From Luteolibacter pohnpeiensis (GTDB lineage Bacteria > Verrucomicrobiota > Verrucomicrobiia > Verrucomicrobiales > Akkermansiaceae): 64,000 nucleotides of DNA. This document shows positions 42,942 to 51,053 of this stretch, piece after piece. Under the pieces are notes generated by a model, which was given only the letters and a program-made list of their open reading frames with translations, had not been told where the DNA came from and made no database searches. Position numbers and translations under genes: made by a program. Where the stretch lies: NCBI RefSeq assembly GCF_016595435.1, contig NZ_JAENIJ010000011.1:1-64000 (forward strand). The letters are read 5' to 3'. Within the stretch, counting starts at the first letter, position 1. Each line of letters starts with the position of its first letter.

Positions 42942-43529
42942 TCACGATTTGGCACCGCCGTAGAGCTGCGGATTCAGTGCCGGATCGTTGTACATCTTGA
43001 ACTGATAATAGACACCGAAGGTTCTGCGACCTTCGGTGACTTCCTGTAACAGTTCGCCCAGGCACTGGGTCAAATCGGAACGTTGGTGAAGAATTCGGGC
43101 CAGCTTCGCGCCGCAATTTTCGCGATGTTCCGCGCTTGCATCTTCGCGGACGGTTTCTTCAGCCATGTGGAACTCCTTGAGTGCCAGGATGGAAAGACGA
43201 TCGATGATCATCCCTGGCGTTTCCGAATTTTTGGGAACACCGGATTCGGCAGGCTTCAATTCCGCCACCATGAGCTTGTCCATTTCCTCAATGAAGTTGT
43301 TGCGCTCCTGGTTGTAGCGATCGATCGCACGCTTCGCCTGGTGCACTCGCTCAGAGCCGAGATCATCTCGACGCGCGACATCTTCTTCATGCCAGAGCTG
43401 GAAATTCCGTAGGTGATTCTCTTGCACAAGCTTGAGGAAATCTTCACCTCCAGCTGCGGGTTCCACCTCGTGCCAGTGGCGGGTGAGTTCAGTCTGAAGG
43501 GTCGTGATAGCGGTGGGGTCAAAAGTCAT
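42942..43529 (-). CDS. DUF4254 protein
   Basis: A 195-residue, mostly helical protein with NHLRNFQLWHEEDVARR, AKRAIDRYNQERNNFIEEMD and GMIIDRLSILALKEFH, the conserved segments of DUF4254. Family members are commonly found next to heptosyltransferases and LPS genes, here the GT9 gene divergent from it at a distance of 59 bases. No catalytic function is known to me; charged helices suggest protein-protein or nucleotide binding. Confidence 0.82.
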   Translation of the reverse strand: MTFDPTAITTLQTELTRHWHEVEPAAGGEDFLKLVQENHLRNFQLWHEEDVARRDDLGSERVHQAKRAIDRYNQERNNFIEEMDKLMVAELKPAESGVPKNSETPGMIIDRLSILALKEFHMAEETVREDASAEHRENCGAKLARILHQRSDLTQCLGELLQEVTEGRRTFGVYYQFKMYNDPALNPQLYGGAKS

Positions 43530-43588
43530 CTGATGATCGGCGGGCGTTTACGATTGCAGCCCGGTGAAGCGGAAGCAAGCCTGCGTCC

Positions 43589-44563
43589 ATGTCCGGAACT
43601 GAGGTACACCCATTGCCCAAAACCCTACTGGTCGTAAAACCGTCCTCGCTTGGGGACATCGTGCATGCTTTGCAAGTTCTTCAATCCGTTTCGCGCCAAT
43701 TGCCGGATTGTAAGATCACCTGGATCGCCCGGGATCGATTCGCACCATTGGTGGAATCGGCTCCATTTATCCATGAGGTGATCCATTATCGACGCAAGCT
43801 CGGCTGGAGAGGAATTCGTGAAATCGTCAAAATCCTGCGCACCCGCCAATTCGACATGGTCTGGGACATGCAGGGCCTGCTCCGATCCGGACTGATGACT
43901 GCCGCAGCAGGATCTCCGCAAAAATGGGGCCGGTCCGATTCCCGTGAAGGCGCCGGCATGTTTTATGGCAGGCAAGTTCCATTACCCGCCACTCCTGCTC
44001 CCCATCATGCAGTCACGATTTTGCAGGAATTTCCCACCGCACTCGGGCTGAGTTCCGACATCGAATTTCCGTTAAATCTCTCGGAAGTTGGATCATACGA
44101 CTGGTCCTCATTTTTTTCCGGTGATCCTCGTAAAACCTTTGTGATTTTCACCGATAGCCGTGGCGCGGAAAAAGAGTGGAAAGGGTTCCACGAACTCACC
44201 CGCTTGATTTTCGAAACGATTCCAGGCGGCCGGATCGCGTGGTGCGCCGGTGCTCCTGAGAGCCCTGATTTCGATGTGCCAGAGGATCGATTTCTCAATC
44301 TCACTGGATGCCCCTTCGATGAAATGCTCGCCCTAGCTCGGCAAAAGTCCGTTTTCATCGGCAATGACAGCGGCCCCATGCACCTGTCATCCGCAGTGGG
44401 GAATCTCGTGCTTGCGATCTTCGGCCCGACCTCGCCGCAACGTTTCGGACCTTGGCCGATCGATTCCCCAGTCCACGAATCCGTGACTGCTGCGGGCGGC
44501 AATCTGGCCAATCTTTCGCCCGAAGCGGTCATGCATTCACTGCGCTCACTTTTGGACCGGTAA
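43589..44563 (+). CDS. Glycosyltransferase family 9 (heptosyltransferase-like)
   Basis: A 324-residue GT-B enzyme. LLVVKPSSLGDIVHALQVL is the ADP-heptose-binding family start, WDMQGLLRSGLM follows the acceptor side, and the donor site includes SVFIGNDSGPMHLSSAVG and IFGPTSPQRFGPW. It resembles WaaC/WaaF and would add heptose to the LPS inner core. DUF4254 is divergently encoded; together they support the view that this region builds a lipid A-core glycolipid. Confidence 0.92.
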   Translation: MSGTEVHPLPKTLLVVKPSSLGDIVHALQVLQSVSRQLPDCKITWIARDRFAPLVESAPFIHEVIHYRRKLGWRGIREIVKILRTRQFDMVWDMQGLLRSGLMTAAAGSPQKWGRSDSREGAGMFYGRQVPLPATPAPHHAVTILQEFPTALGLSSDIEFPLNLSEVGSYDWSSFFSGDPRKTFVIFTDSRGAEKEWKGFHELTRLIFETIPGGRIAWCAGAPESPDFDVPEDRFLNLTGCPFDEMLALARQKSVFIGNDSGPMHLSSAVGNLVLAIFGPTSPQRFGPWPIDSPVHESVTAAGGNLANLSPEAVMHSLRSLLDR

Positions 44564-44602
44564 GCAAGCAGTTGCACCCACCCAATTTTTAAGCTATGTT
44601 GG

Positions 44603-45343
44603 GTGATGCGATTTTGTCCAACGATCCCCATTTTGGCTGCCATACTGGCCAGTCCGGTCGTGGCATGGTCCCAAGCGGAAAAAACCCAGGTGGAACAGAA
44701 AGAACACGGTCGCCCTGCCCTGGTGAGCACCGCAGATCTGGCTGAATATGAGCAGCTTTCGGAGGAACGCCAAAAGCTGATTCGCATCGCCATTGAGGTT
44801 GCCAAAAACTCCCCATGGCTGCCTTACAAATATGGAGGTTCCACTCCTGAAGACGGCGGATTCGATTGTTCGGGAGCGATGTTTTTCGTGATGGGAAAAT
44901 TCGGGCTAGAACCACCACGCACTTCTGCCGCTCAGTTCCTTTGGCTCCAAAAACATGAACGCCTTCATACCGTCCCGGAATCGGCCACGGAATTGAGCGA
45001 TCCAAGTTTGAAAGAGCTCAAACCCGGCGACCTGCTTTTTTGGTCCGGGACCTACGAGCCGACGGATGGTCGCGCAGTCAACATCACCCACGTTGCCATG
45101 TATCTGGGCACGGAAAAGACGGACGGTCGCGCGATCATGATCAACGCGACAGATGGAAGAAGCTATCGTGGCAAACAAGCGAATGGCTATGGGGTGTATG
45201 ACTTCAGGCTGCCACGCAAGACATCGCGCTCAAAATTCGTTGGCTACGGCACACCTCCGGGCATTTCCGCTTCGAAAGCTGAAGCAGAAAAAACACAGGA
45301 TCCGGAAGCTGGAAGTGCTCCATCCTCCGAGGATCAAAAATAG
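44603..45343 (+). CDS. NlpC/P60 (C40) cell-wall hydrolase
   Basis: A 246-residue exported protein with a signal peptide (IPILAAILASPVVAWSQA). The NlpC/P60 domain has PYKYGGSTPEDGGFDCSG with the catalytic Cys89, and ITHVAMYLG with catalytic His163. Such enzymes cleave D-Glu-meso-DAP-type bonds in peptidoglycan. The charged C-terminal tail (KAEAEKTQDPEAG) appears disordered. Start could be the first or second of two adjacent ATG codons. Confidence 0.9.
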   Translation: MMRFCPTIPILAAILASPVVAWSQAEKTQVEQKEHGRPALVSTADLAEYEQLSEERQKLIRIAIEVAKNSPWLPYKYGGSTPEDGGFDCSGAMFFVMGKFGLEPPRTSAAQFLWLQKHERLHTVPESATELSDPSLKELKPGDLLFWSGTYEPTDGRAVNITHVAMYLGTEKTDGRAIMINATDGRSYRGKQANGYGVYDFRLPRKTSRSKFVGYGTPPGISASKAEAEKTQDPEAGSAPSSEDQK

Positions 45344-45349
45344 CGGTGG

Positions 45350-45817
45350 TTACCCGTCGCTGATTCCGCCAATATCGCCACTGCGGCGCATTTGCTCCAG
45401 GGTAGGGGTCATGTCTTTGAGGCCATCCCAGACTTTTCTAACGACGAAAAGCGGAGCACCGCAGCGCACGGCAAGCGCGATACAGTCGGAGGGACGTGCG
45501 TCCAACTCCACGATCTTGCGCTCCATGATTTCATTTTCCGCTTCCAGAATCAGGCGCGCGTAAAACACCTCATTTTCGTAGCGCATGATGATGGCCCGGG
45601 AAATTTTACCGCCGAAGATTTCGACGACTTGCAAAAACAGGTCATGCGTCAGCGGACGTTGGGGGATTTGACCACTGAGGGAAGTATTGATCGAAATGCC
45701 AATGGCAGGATCAATGTAAAAGACGATCGACTTTTGGCCGTCGCCTAAAAAGACAGCGCAGCCTGCTGGTGTTGGCAGCAAGGCTATGGGTTCGACTCTT
45801 ACTAAATCTGGCATCAT
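45350..45817 (-). CDS. Bifunctional nuclease family protein (DUF151)
   Basis: A 155-residue protein. VFLGDGQKSIVFYIDPAIG, RPLTHDLFLQVVE and KIVELDARPSDCIALAVRCGAPLFV match DUF151, a family with nuclease activity described in plants and bacteria. Length is normal for bacterial members. It converges on the NlpC/P60 gene with only 6 bases between them. Its biological role in bacteria is uncertain; cytoplasmic. Confidence 0.88.
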   Translation of the reverse strand: MMPDLVRVEPIALLPTPAGCAVFLGDGQKSIVFYIDPAIGISINTSLSGQIPQRPLTHDLFLQVVEIFGGKISRAIIMRYENEVFYARLILEAENEIMERKIVELDARPSDCIALAVRCGAPLFVVRKVWDGLKDMTPTLEQMRRSGDIGGISDG

Positions 45818-45852
45818 GTATCAAATGTTACGCAAACGTCGCAATTTAACCA

Positions 45853-46362
45853 TTACCTGTTCGCGTAGATGCGGGAGCCGTTGATGTATTTTTCTGCCCA
45901 GAGTTTCACATTGCATTGTTCATCTTCTGACAAAGTTCTCACCACTCTTGCGGGTGAGCCGAGGACCAGCGAGCCGGGTGGAATTTGAGTCCCGCCAGTC
46001 ACCAAAGCACCTGCCCCGATGATGGAACGACGCCCGATGACCGCACCATCCAAAATGATAGCCCCCATGCCGACTAACACTTCATCTTCGATCGTGCAGG
46101 CGTGTAAGATTGCAGAATGCCCGACTGTGACTTTCTCACCAACATAACAACCGTAGTCATCGGCCAAATGAATGACGGCATTGTCCTGAACATTTGATCC
46201 AGCACCAATGACGATCTCGTTAATATCGCCGCGCAAAGTCGCGTGATACCAAACACTCGCCATCTCATGGATCGTCACCCGCCCAATGATATCAGCGCTG
46301 GAGGCAATAAACGCTGTCTCGTGGATGGAAGGTGTAAACCCAGCTATGGATTCGATGGCCAT
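45853..46362 (-). CDS. Gamma-class carbonic anhydrase-like protein
   Basis: A 169-residue left-handed beta-helix protein. It begins FTPSIHETAFIASSADIIGRVTI, and the three zinc-ligand histidines of the family are recognisable in NAVIHLADD, TVGHSAILHACTI (GHSAILH). Isoleucine-rich hexapeptide repeats run through the middle. It resembles YrdA/PaaY/CaiE proteins, many of which show weak or no carbonic anhydrase activity. The start at 46362 (MAIESI) fits the family better than the one 33 bases upstream. Confidence 0.88.
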   Translation of the reverse strand: MAIESIAGFTPSIHETAFIASSADIIGRVTIHEMASVWYHATLRGDINEIVIGAGSNVQDNAVIHLADDYGCYVGEKVTVGHSAILHACTIEDEVLVGMGAIILDGAVIGRRSIIGAGALVTGGTQIPPGSLVLGSPARVVRTLSEDEQCNVKLWAEKYINGSRIYANR

Positions 46363-46539
46363 GCGCGATTCTAGCGACGAACCAACCGCCTGCAAAATTC
46401 TAAAATGCAGTTTTGTTATATTTGCCCATTGTTTAACAAATGCTTCGATGAAGCGTTGGTATGATCACGTCATTTGTCATTTCGCACATCCGCGCCATTG
46501 GAGTTTGTTAGATGATATCCCAATCCTGCTAGGGCCAGA

Positions 46540-47316
46540 CTAAGAAGTCATTTTGCGATCCATCCGATGAAATGAACACAGCGCGAGCACCACGGCAAAA
46601 GCCATGAGCGCGGAGCTATGGATCAGGATTTCACCTAACGGAAAATGTCCCCATACTGTGAACTGCAACAATTTCACTCCATGATAAAAGGGGGATAATT
46701 GCACGATTGCAGCGAGCCATGATTTTTCCGGAACTGGAAAAAAGACTCCCGAGAGATAGAAGATGGGAGCGATCAAAAACGAATACACCGTTTGGAATTG
46801 ATTGATATTCCTGACCCAGGATGCGGCCAGCAAGCCAATCGCAGCACATGGCAAGGCAAGAGTCCCTGCCACAAATGGCGCAACAATCAGTGCCCATAGA
46901 TTTGGCAACAGTCCAAGCAGCAGGAGAACCATCGCAACGCCCAATGCCATCAGGGCGGCCCGGATGAAAACCCACATGAACTCCCCGAGCACCACTTCAC
47001 TTACGCCAATTGGCGTAGTTAGCATCGCCTTGAAAACCGACTCGAATGTCATCCTAACAAAAAAGCCGTAGCTGCTTTCGAAGAACGCGGTGAAAAGCGC
47101 GGTGGTGGCGATCATCCCGGGAGCGAGATACTGGGCATAGCTGTGGCCCTGGATCTGCCCGACAAAGGGCGAAAGCCCCAGGCCCAATGAACCCAGAATC
47201 AGTGCCGGATCCGCCAAAGTCGGCGATATGTTCGCCAGGAAATCTTTGCGATACACCATCCAGTTCCGGACGACGACGTGCCAGCCTAGCCGAAGAGTGA
47301 CGAGCGGTTCAGTCAT
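46540..47316 (-). CDS. ABC-2 type transporter permease (NodJ-like)
   Basis: A 258-residue protein with six hydrophobic segments and the ABC-2 pattern: YLAPGMIATTALFTAFFESSYG near the middle and FLIAPIFYLSGVFFPV towards the end, the NodJ/DrrB signature. It forms the membrane part of an exporter with the ATPase encoded just upstream, whose end overlaps its start by 8 bases. The substrate could be a lipid, glycolipid or drug; nothing in the sequence decides it. Confidence 0.9.
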   Translation of the reverse strand: MTEPLVTLRLGWHVVVRNWMVYRKDFLANISPTLADPALILGSLGLGLSPFVGQIQGHSYAQYLAPGMIATTALFTAFFESSYGFFVRMTFESVFKAMLTTPIGVSEVVLGEFMWVFIRAALMALGVAMVLLLLGLLPNLWALIVAPFVAGTLALPCAAIGLLAASWVRNINQFQTVYSFLIAPIFYLSGVFFPVPEKSWLAAIVQLSPFYHGVKLLQFTVWGHFPLGEILIHSSALMAFAVVLALCSFHRMDRKMTS

Positions 47317-48229
47317 GTTGTTTCAATTCGCTGCCTGTGAGTTTCAGATACACGTCTTCCAAGTTCGCGGGCCGGAGCTGCAGGGCATCGACCCCAGCAC
47401 TTTTTTGGAGCTCTAACAAATCATCGAAGGCAGGAGCCCGAACACAACATTGATGGCCTTGATGAAAAAATTCCCAATCTGCCTTCAAGTGCGGGCGGAT
47501 ATCCTCTTGGGCATCGCCAGAGAAAATTCCGACATATCCTGGGGTTTCCTGAGCGATCAGCTCGCGTGGCGCGCCTGCAGCCACTACCTTCCCCTGGTCC
47601 AGAATCACGATACGATCGCACAACACCTCGGCTTCGTGCATGTAATGGGTGGTTACCAATATCGTTTTCCCTTGGCTCCGAAGGCTGGTCACCGTTTCCC
47701 ACAACAAATGACGCACCGATGGGTCCAGCCCCGTCGTGGGTTCATCCAGGATCAGCAATTCGGGATCCGCCAGAAGTGCGCGCACAAAGGTGAGGCGGCG
47801 CTTCATCCCGCCGGATAAGGTATTGATGGTCGCATCCCGCTTGGTTTCCAGCGACATGCGCTCCAGCAACTGGAGAATCCGTTCATCTGCGCTGGCCTTT
47901 TTCAAACCGCTGAAACGGGCGTAAATTCGCATGTTTTCGAGCACGGTCAGCCCTTCATCCAAGGCATTTTCCTGGGGCACGACTCCGATCCGGCGTTTAA
48001 TCGCCCGAGCTTGACCAGCTGGGTCCATGCCAAATACCTCCAGCTCGCCACCGGTCCGTTGGACCACCCCGTAGAGGCAGCCGATGAAAGTCGATTTGCC
48101 TGCTCCATTCGGGCCGAGAAGGCCCACGCATTCCCCGGTTTTCACTTCCAGATCCAGCGCGCAGAGTGCTTCAAAATCACCAAATCGTTTGGCGACACTG
48201 CGAGCGGATAGGACGAGCGGGGCTGACAT
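47309..48229 (-). CDS. ABC transporter ATP-binding protein (NodI-like)
   Basis: A 306-residue ATPase. Walker A is GPNGAGKST, the Q-loop VVPQENALDEGLT, the ABC signature LSGGMKRRL, and Walker B LLILDEPTTGLDP; the H-loop His is in LVTTHYMHEAE. The C-terminal 70 residues are the NodI/DrrA extension. It is first in a two-gene operon with the permease. No Shine-Dalgarno sequence precedes the ATG. Confidence 0.93.
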   Translation of the reverse strand: MSAPLVLSARSVAKRFGDFEALCALDLEVKTGECVGLLGPNGAGKSTFIGCLYGVVQRTGGELEVFGMDPAGQARAIKRRIGVVPQENALDEGLTVLENMRIYARFSGLKKASADERILQLLERMSLETKRDATINTLSGGMKRRLTFVRALLADPELLILDEPTTGLDPSVRHLLWETVTSLRSQGKTILVTTHYMHEAEVLCDRIVILDQGKVVAAGAPRELIAQETPGYVGIFSGDAQEDIRPHLKADWEFFHQGHQCCVRAPAFDDLLELQKSAGVDALQLRPANLEDVYLKLTGSELKQHD

Positions 48230-48315
48230 GGGAATTGGAGGTCACCAAGGAACCGGATCGAGCTTTCGTCAAGATCTCGTTGCTCCGGTGTAGCAGGAGT
48301 AAGCTCTCCCGCGCC

Positions 48316-49140
48316 TCAATTCCGCATGAAGGTTTCCTCATACGGTGGCTCGGCTGACTCAGCGTGATCCACCTGAAGCACTGGCTGGGAGGCCCCGTTT
48401 TCAACTGGGAAATGAATGGTCCCGTCCACTTTGACCCAATCTTCCTCAGTGAGATCAGGTGGTGCTCCTTCGAATTCCAGCACAATCGGCACAGCCCTGC
48501 TATCGGCGATGCAACAGGTCATGAAAAGACGGTAAAGTCGTGCCCGGTTTCCGTTTTCATTGCGAACTTTCTCAAGCGCCCAGCGCCCTTCGGTTTCGAT
48601 CTTCATGCCTTCAAGCGCAGACTGCAATTCCCGGTCTCCTGCGGAAAAAAACAATTCCATCAGGCTGAATTGGTAATAGCCGTCCGGATTCATCTGATGG
48701 CCTTTTTGCATCGTTTCCGGAGTGATCGGGCCGGATAGACTTTCAAGAAATGGGGTCGATGAAATCCGTGATGGAGCATCGTACAGCCCCTTCCGGCTCA
48801 GCGCCTGGCCGGTGAAATCATCCTTGGTCCACGCCACGCATAATCCGAGCGGCACCACCATCAGGACGAATGCCAGCAAGGGATGGATGTCACCTTTCTC
48901 GTGATCCCCCTCGCAGTCGCCACAACCATGGTCATGGCACGATTCAGCGGGTTGGCCGCAGGTGAGCAGGTTGAACAGCCCAACGACAGCCAGCCCCAAG
49001 CCGCCCAACAGCGCAATGGTGCGGAATTCTTCCGCCAGATACTTGGATATCCGCCCGCTCGCGTAGAAGTAGAGCATCACCCCGCTCCAAATGAGCATGG
49101 CCAACGAAAACAAAATGCGGCGGTTTTTGGCCTTCATCAT
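48316..49140 (-). CDS. TIGR03943-family permease partner protein (DUF1980-like)
   Basis: A 274-residue protein with two N-terminal helices and two more near 65-120, separated by a Cys/His loop (SCHDHGCGDCEGDHEKGD). The C-terminal half is soluble: MELFFSAGDRELQ, MTCCIADSRAVPIVLE, and EDWVKVDGTIHF, as in the TIGR03943 family that accompanies SO_0444-type permeases. The longer upstream frame overlaps the permease gene in another frame; the ATG at 49140 overlaps that gene's stop by 4 bases and was chosen. Metal specificity is not known. Confidence 0.8.
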   Translation of the reverse strand: MMKAKNRRILFSLAMLIWSGVMLYFYASGRISKYLAEEFRTIALLGGLGLAVVGLFNLLTCGQPAESCHDHGCGDCEGDHEKGDIHPLLAFVLMVVPLGLCVAWTKDDFTGQALSRKGLYDAPSRISSTPFLESLSGPITPETMQKGHQMNPDGYYQFSLMELFFSAGDRELQSALEGMKIETEGRWALEKVRNENGNRARLYRLFMTCCIADSRAVPIVLEFEGAPPDLTEEDWVKVDGTIHFPVENGASQPVLQVDHAESAEPPYEETFMRN

Positions 49141-50255
49141 TTCATGGTTGAGATTGCGTGGCTGGAAAATCGATGCGGCACCAATTCCTGCCAGCCGATG
49201 CAGATGGCTCCGATGATCAGCAGGAGTCCGAGCGCGAGGAGGACGATGGTCCGCCTTTTCAAGACCGTCTGATAGAGGAACAACAATTTCACATCCATCA
49301 TCGGCCCGAATGTCAGGAAAGCGAGCTTCGCCCCCCAGGTGAATTTGTCCAATGAGGCGGCAATGAACGCATCCGAGGTGCTGCAAAGACTGAGCACAAA
49401 CGCCAAAACCATCAACGCGAATGGCGCGCCGACCTGATGATTGGCCAAGCGATCAAGCCACTCCGCGCCAGGAGCGATGCCCGTATTGAAAAGTGCCGTG
49501 ATCGTCACGCCAACCGTGAAATACACGGCGACATCGATGAAATCCTTCATCGCAGATCGGAATGCCGCCACAATTCGCCTCTCGGATCGGTCACCGTGAT
49601 CATGGTCGTCGGAGCAACTGCTGCCGCACCCGCACGCATGGCTATCTTCGTGATCATGGTCACAGCAGGCCGCCTCCGTGCATGTGTCCTCTTCGACTTG
49701 ATCCACCAAGCCTGGCCGGAGAATCGAGCGCATCGAAAACCGGGAAATGATCAGACCGATCAAAACCGCGACACCATACCCAATCAGCAAGCGCGATCCA
49801 ACGATGAGAAGTGCATTCTGTCCCTCAAATGCCTTCCATGTACTGAGGGCCGTGATCGGATTCACGATTGGCGCAGCCAGCATGTAAGTCAGTCCACACG
49901 AAACCGGCAGGCCTTTTTTGACCAGTCGCCGAATCACAGGAACGACCGCGCACTCACAAACTGGAAAAACGATCCCTAACAACCCGGACACGAGAATCGC
50001 CAACACCCGGTTTTTCGGCAGAAAGCGATCCATCGTTCCGGCCGGCAAGTAAACATCGATCACGCCACTGATCAGCGTGCCCAACAAAATGAACGGCGCT
50101 CCTTCGAAAAGGATGCTCAAAAACGCCAAAGCGAAATTCTGCTGCGAGTCTGGCGACATCCGGTCCAAGAAAGCCATCCAAGCCCGATCTGTCAATCGGT
50201 GGCCCAAACTCGGCTCGCTTCTCAGATTTCGAAAAGAGCCGACGTTTTCAAACAT
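49137..50255 (-). CDS. SO_0444-type metal permease (DUF318/ArsP-like)
   Basis: A 372-residue polytopic protein with eight or more helices. FPVCECAVVPVIRRLVKKGLP and AAPIVNPITALS are DUF318/ArsP-like motifs containing the conserved cysteines; LSLCSTSDAFIAASL is the matching second-half motif. A central cytoplasmic loop (about residues 190-225) is very rich in Cys, His and Asp (CCDHDHEDSHACGCG) and probably binds Cu, Zn or another soft metal. It is translationally coupled to its TIGR03943 partner. Start may instead be the ATG at 50177. Confidence 0.85.
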   Translation of the reverse strand: MFENVGSFRNLRSEPSLGHRLTDRAWMAFLDRMSPDSQQNFALAFLSILFEGAPFILLGTLISGVIDVYLPAGTMDRFLPKNRVLAILVSGLLGIVFPVCECAVVPVIRRLVKKGLPVSCGLTYMLAAPIVNPITALSTWKAFEGQNALLIVGSRLLIGYGVAVLIGLIISRFSMRSILRPGLVDQVEEDTCTEAACCDHDHEDSHACGCGSSCSDDHDHGDRSERRIVAAFRSAMKDFIDVAVYFTVGVTITALFNTGIAPGAEWLDRLANHQVGAPFALMVLAFVLSLCSTSDAFIAASLDKFTWGAKLAFLTFGPMMDVKLLFLYQTVLKRRTIVLLALGLLLIIGAICIGWQELVPHRFSSHAISTMK

Positions 50256-51053
50256 GCAGACTTCAAGCGGTGAAGCTCAAGCGTTCGAGACGCGGTTGAT
50301 TCCAACAAACAGATAGTTAATCAAACCTCTATTTTTGATCAAATCCCTAGTGAATAGGCATTAAAAGCTCATTAAGACGTTAATCATTACTGATTCAATC
50401 GATTCTTTTTACGGGAAATATGGTTTTCTCGATGCATTCCATCGCAAATTAAAATGATCCAGAACTCATAAATCAGTTTTATCATCTACAACACCAATCC
50501 AAATAATTATTTTTGATAAATTCATGAGCATTAACTGCAAAAACGGCACATTAATGCCTATTCCACACCTGGATTATCCAACAATTGATGAAATATTAAC
50601 CAAGATTAATGTCGAATAGCGGCAGGAACTGGTTCTCTGCGATAATCGCCTATTTTGGCAACCCGATTTTGGCCATGGATTTTGTAATGGCTTCGGCACA
50701 CGATTACGAAATCCTTCAACTCTCTAACGTTTAGTTATATAGGAAATCATCAAGCACAGAAAACATACGCTCCGCATGATCAATCTGCGCTAATTCATCA
50801 GCTATTTCAGGCGATGTTTATACAATTATCTAGTTTTTCTGCATAACCAAACACATCAAGTTAAAAAAAATTTACACCCTCCATCCGAAAAAATAAATAT
50901 CCATGATTCACTGAATTTACACGACTTACCCATTAACAAAAATACATCCATAGGCACTTTAGGCAGAGATAATCTGCGCATGATTGATTACCGACCTTCA
51001 ATTAAATTTGACCCGCTCACGCAATAAATCACTATCAGACACCGAACAGCATT
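50256..51053 (+). other. 798-bp A+T-rich intergenic region
   Basis: No supported gene on either strand. It separates the divergent metal-permease operon and the large surface-protein gene, so it must hold both promoters and possibly a long 5' leader. Seen in it: a 13-bp inverted repeat (50352-50364 and 50551-50563), a short hairpin GGCAGA/TCTGC near 50962-50978, two copies of AATCTGCGC, and a TTGACC at 51008-51013 that could be a -35 for the surface-protein gene. The composition is far more A+T-rich than the genes around it. Confidence 0.6.
50352..50563. repeat. 13-bp perfect inverted repeat, 186 bp apart
   Basis: GAATAGGCATTAA (50352-50364) has its exact reverse complement TTAATGCCTATTC at 50551-50563, and similarity continues by a few bases outside the arms. 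The arms lie in the A+T-rich spacer. They could be two binding sites for one regulator in opposite orientation or the ends of a lost element; no target-site duplication was noticed. Confidence 0.4.

Noticed and set aside
45785-45800. GGTTCGACTC resembling a tRNA T-arm
   Set aside because: It lies in the coding start of the bifunctional nuclease gene and no acceptor, D or anticodon stems can be drawn around it.
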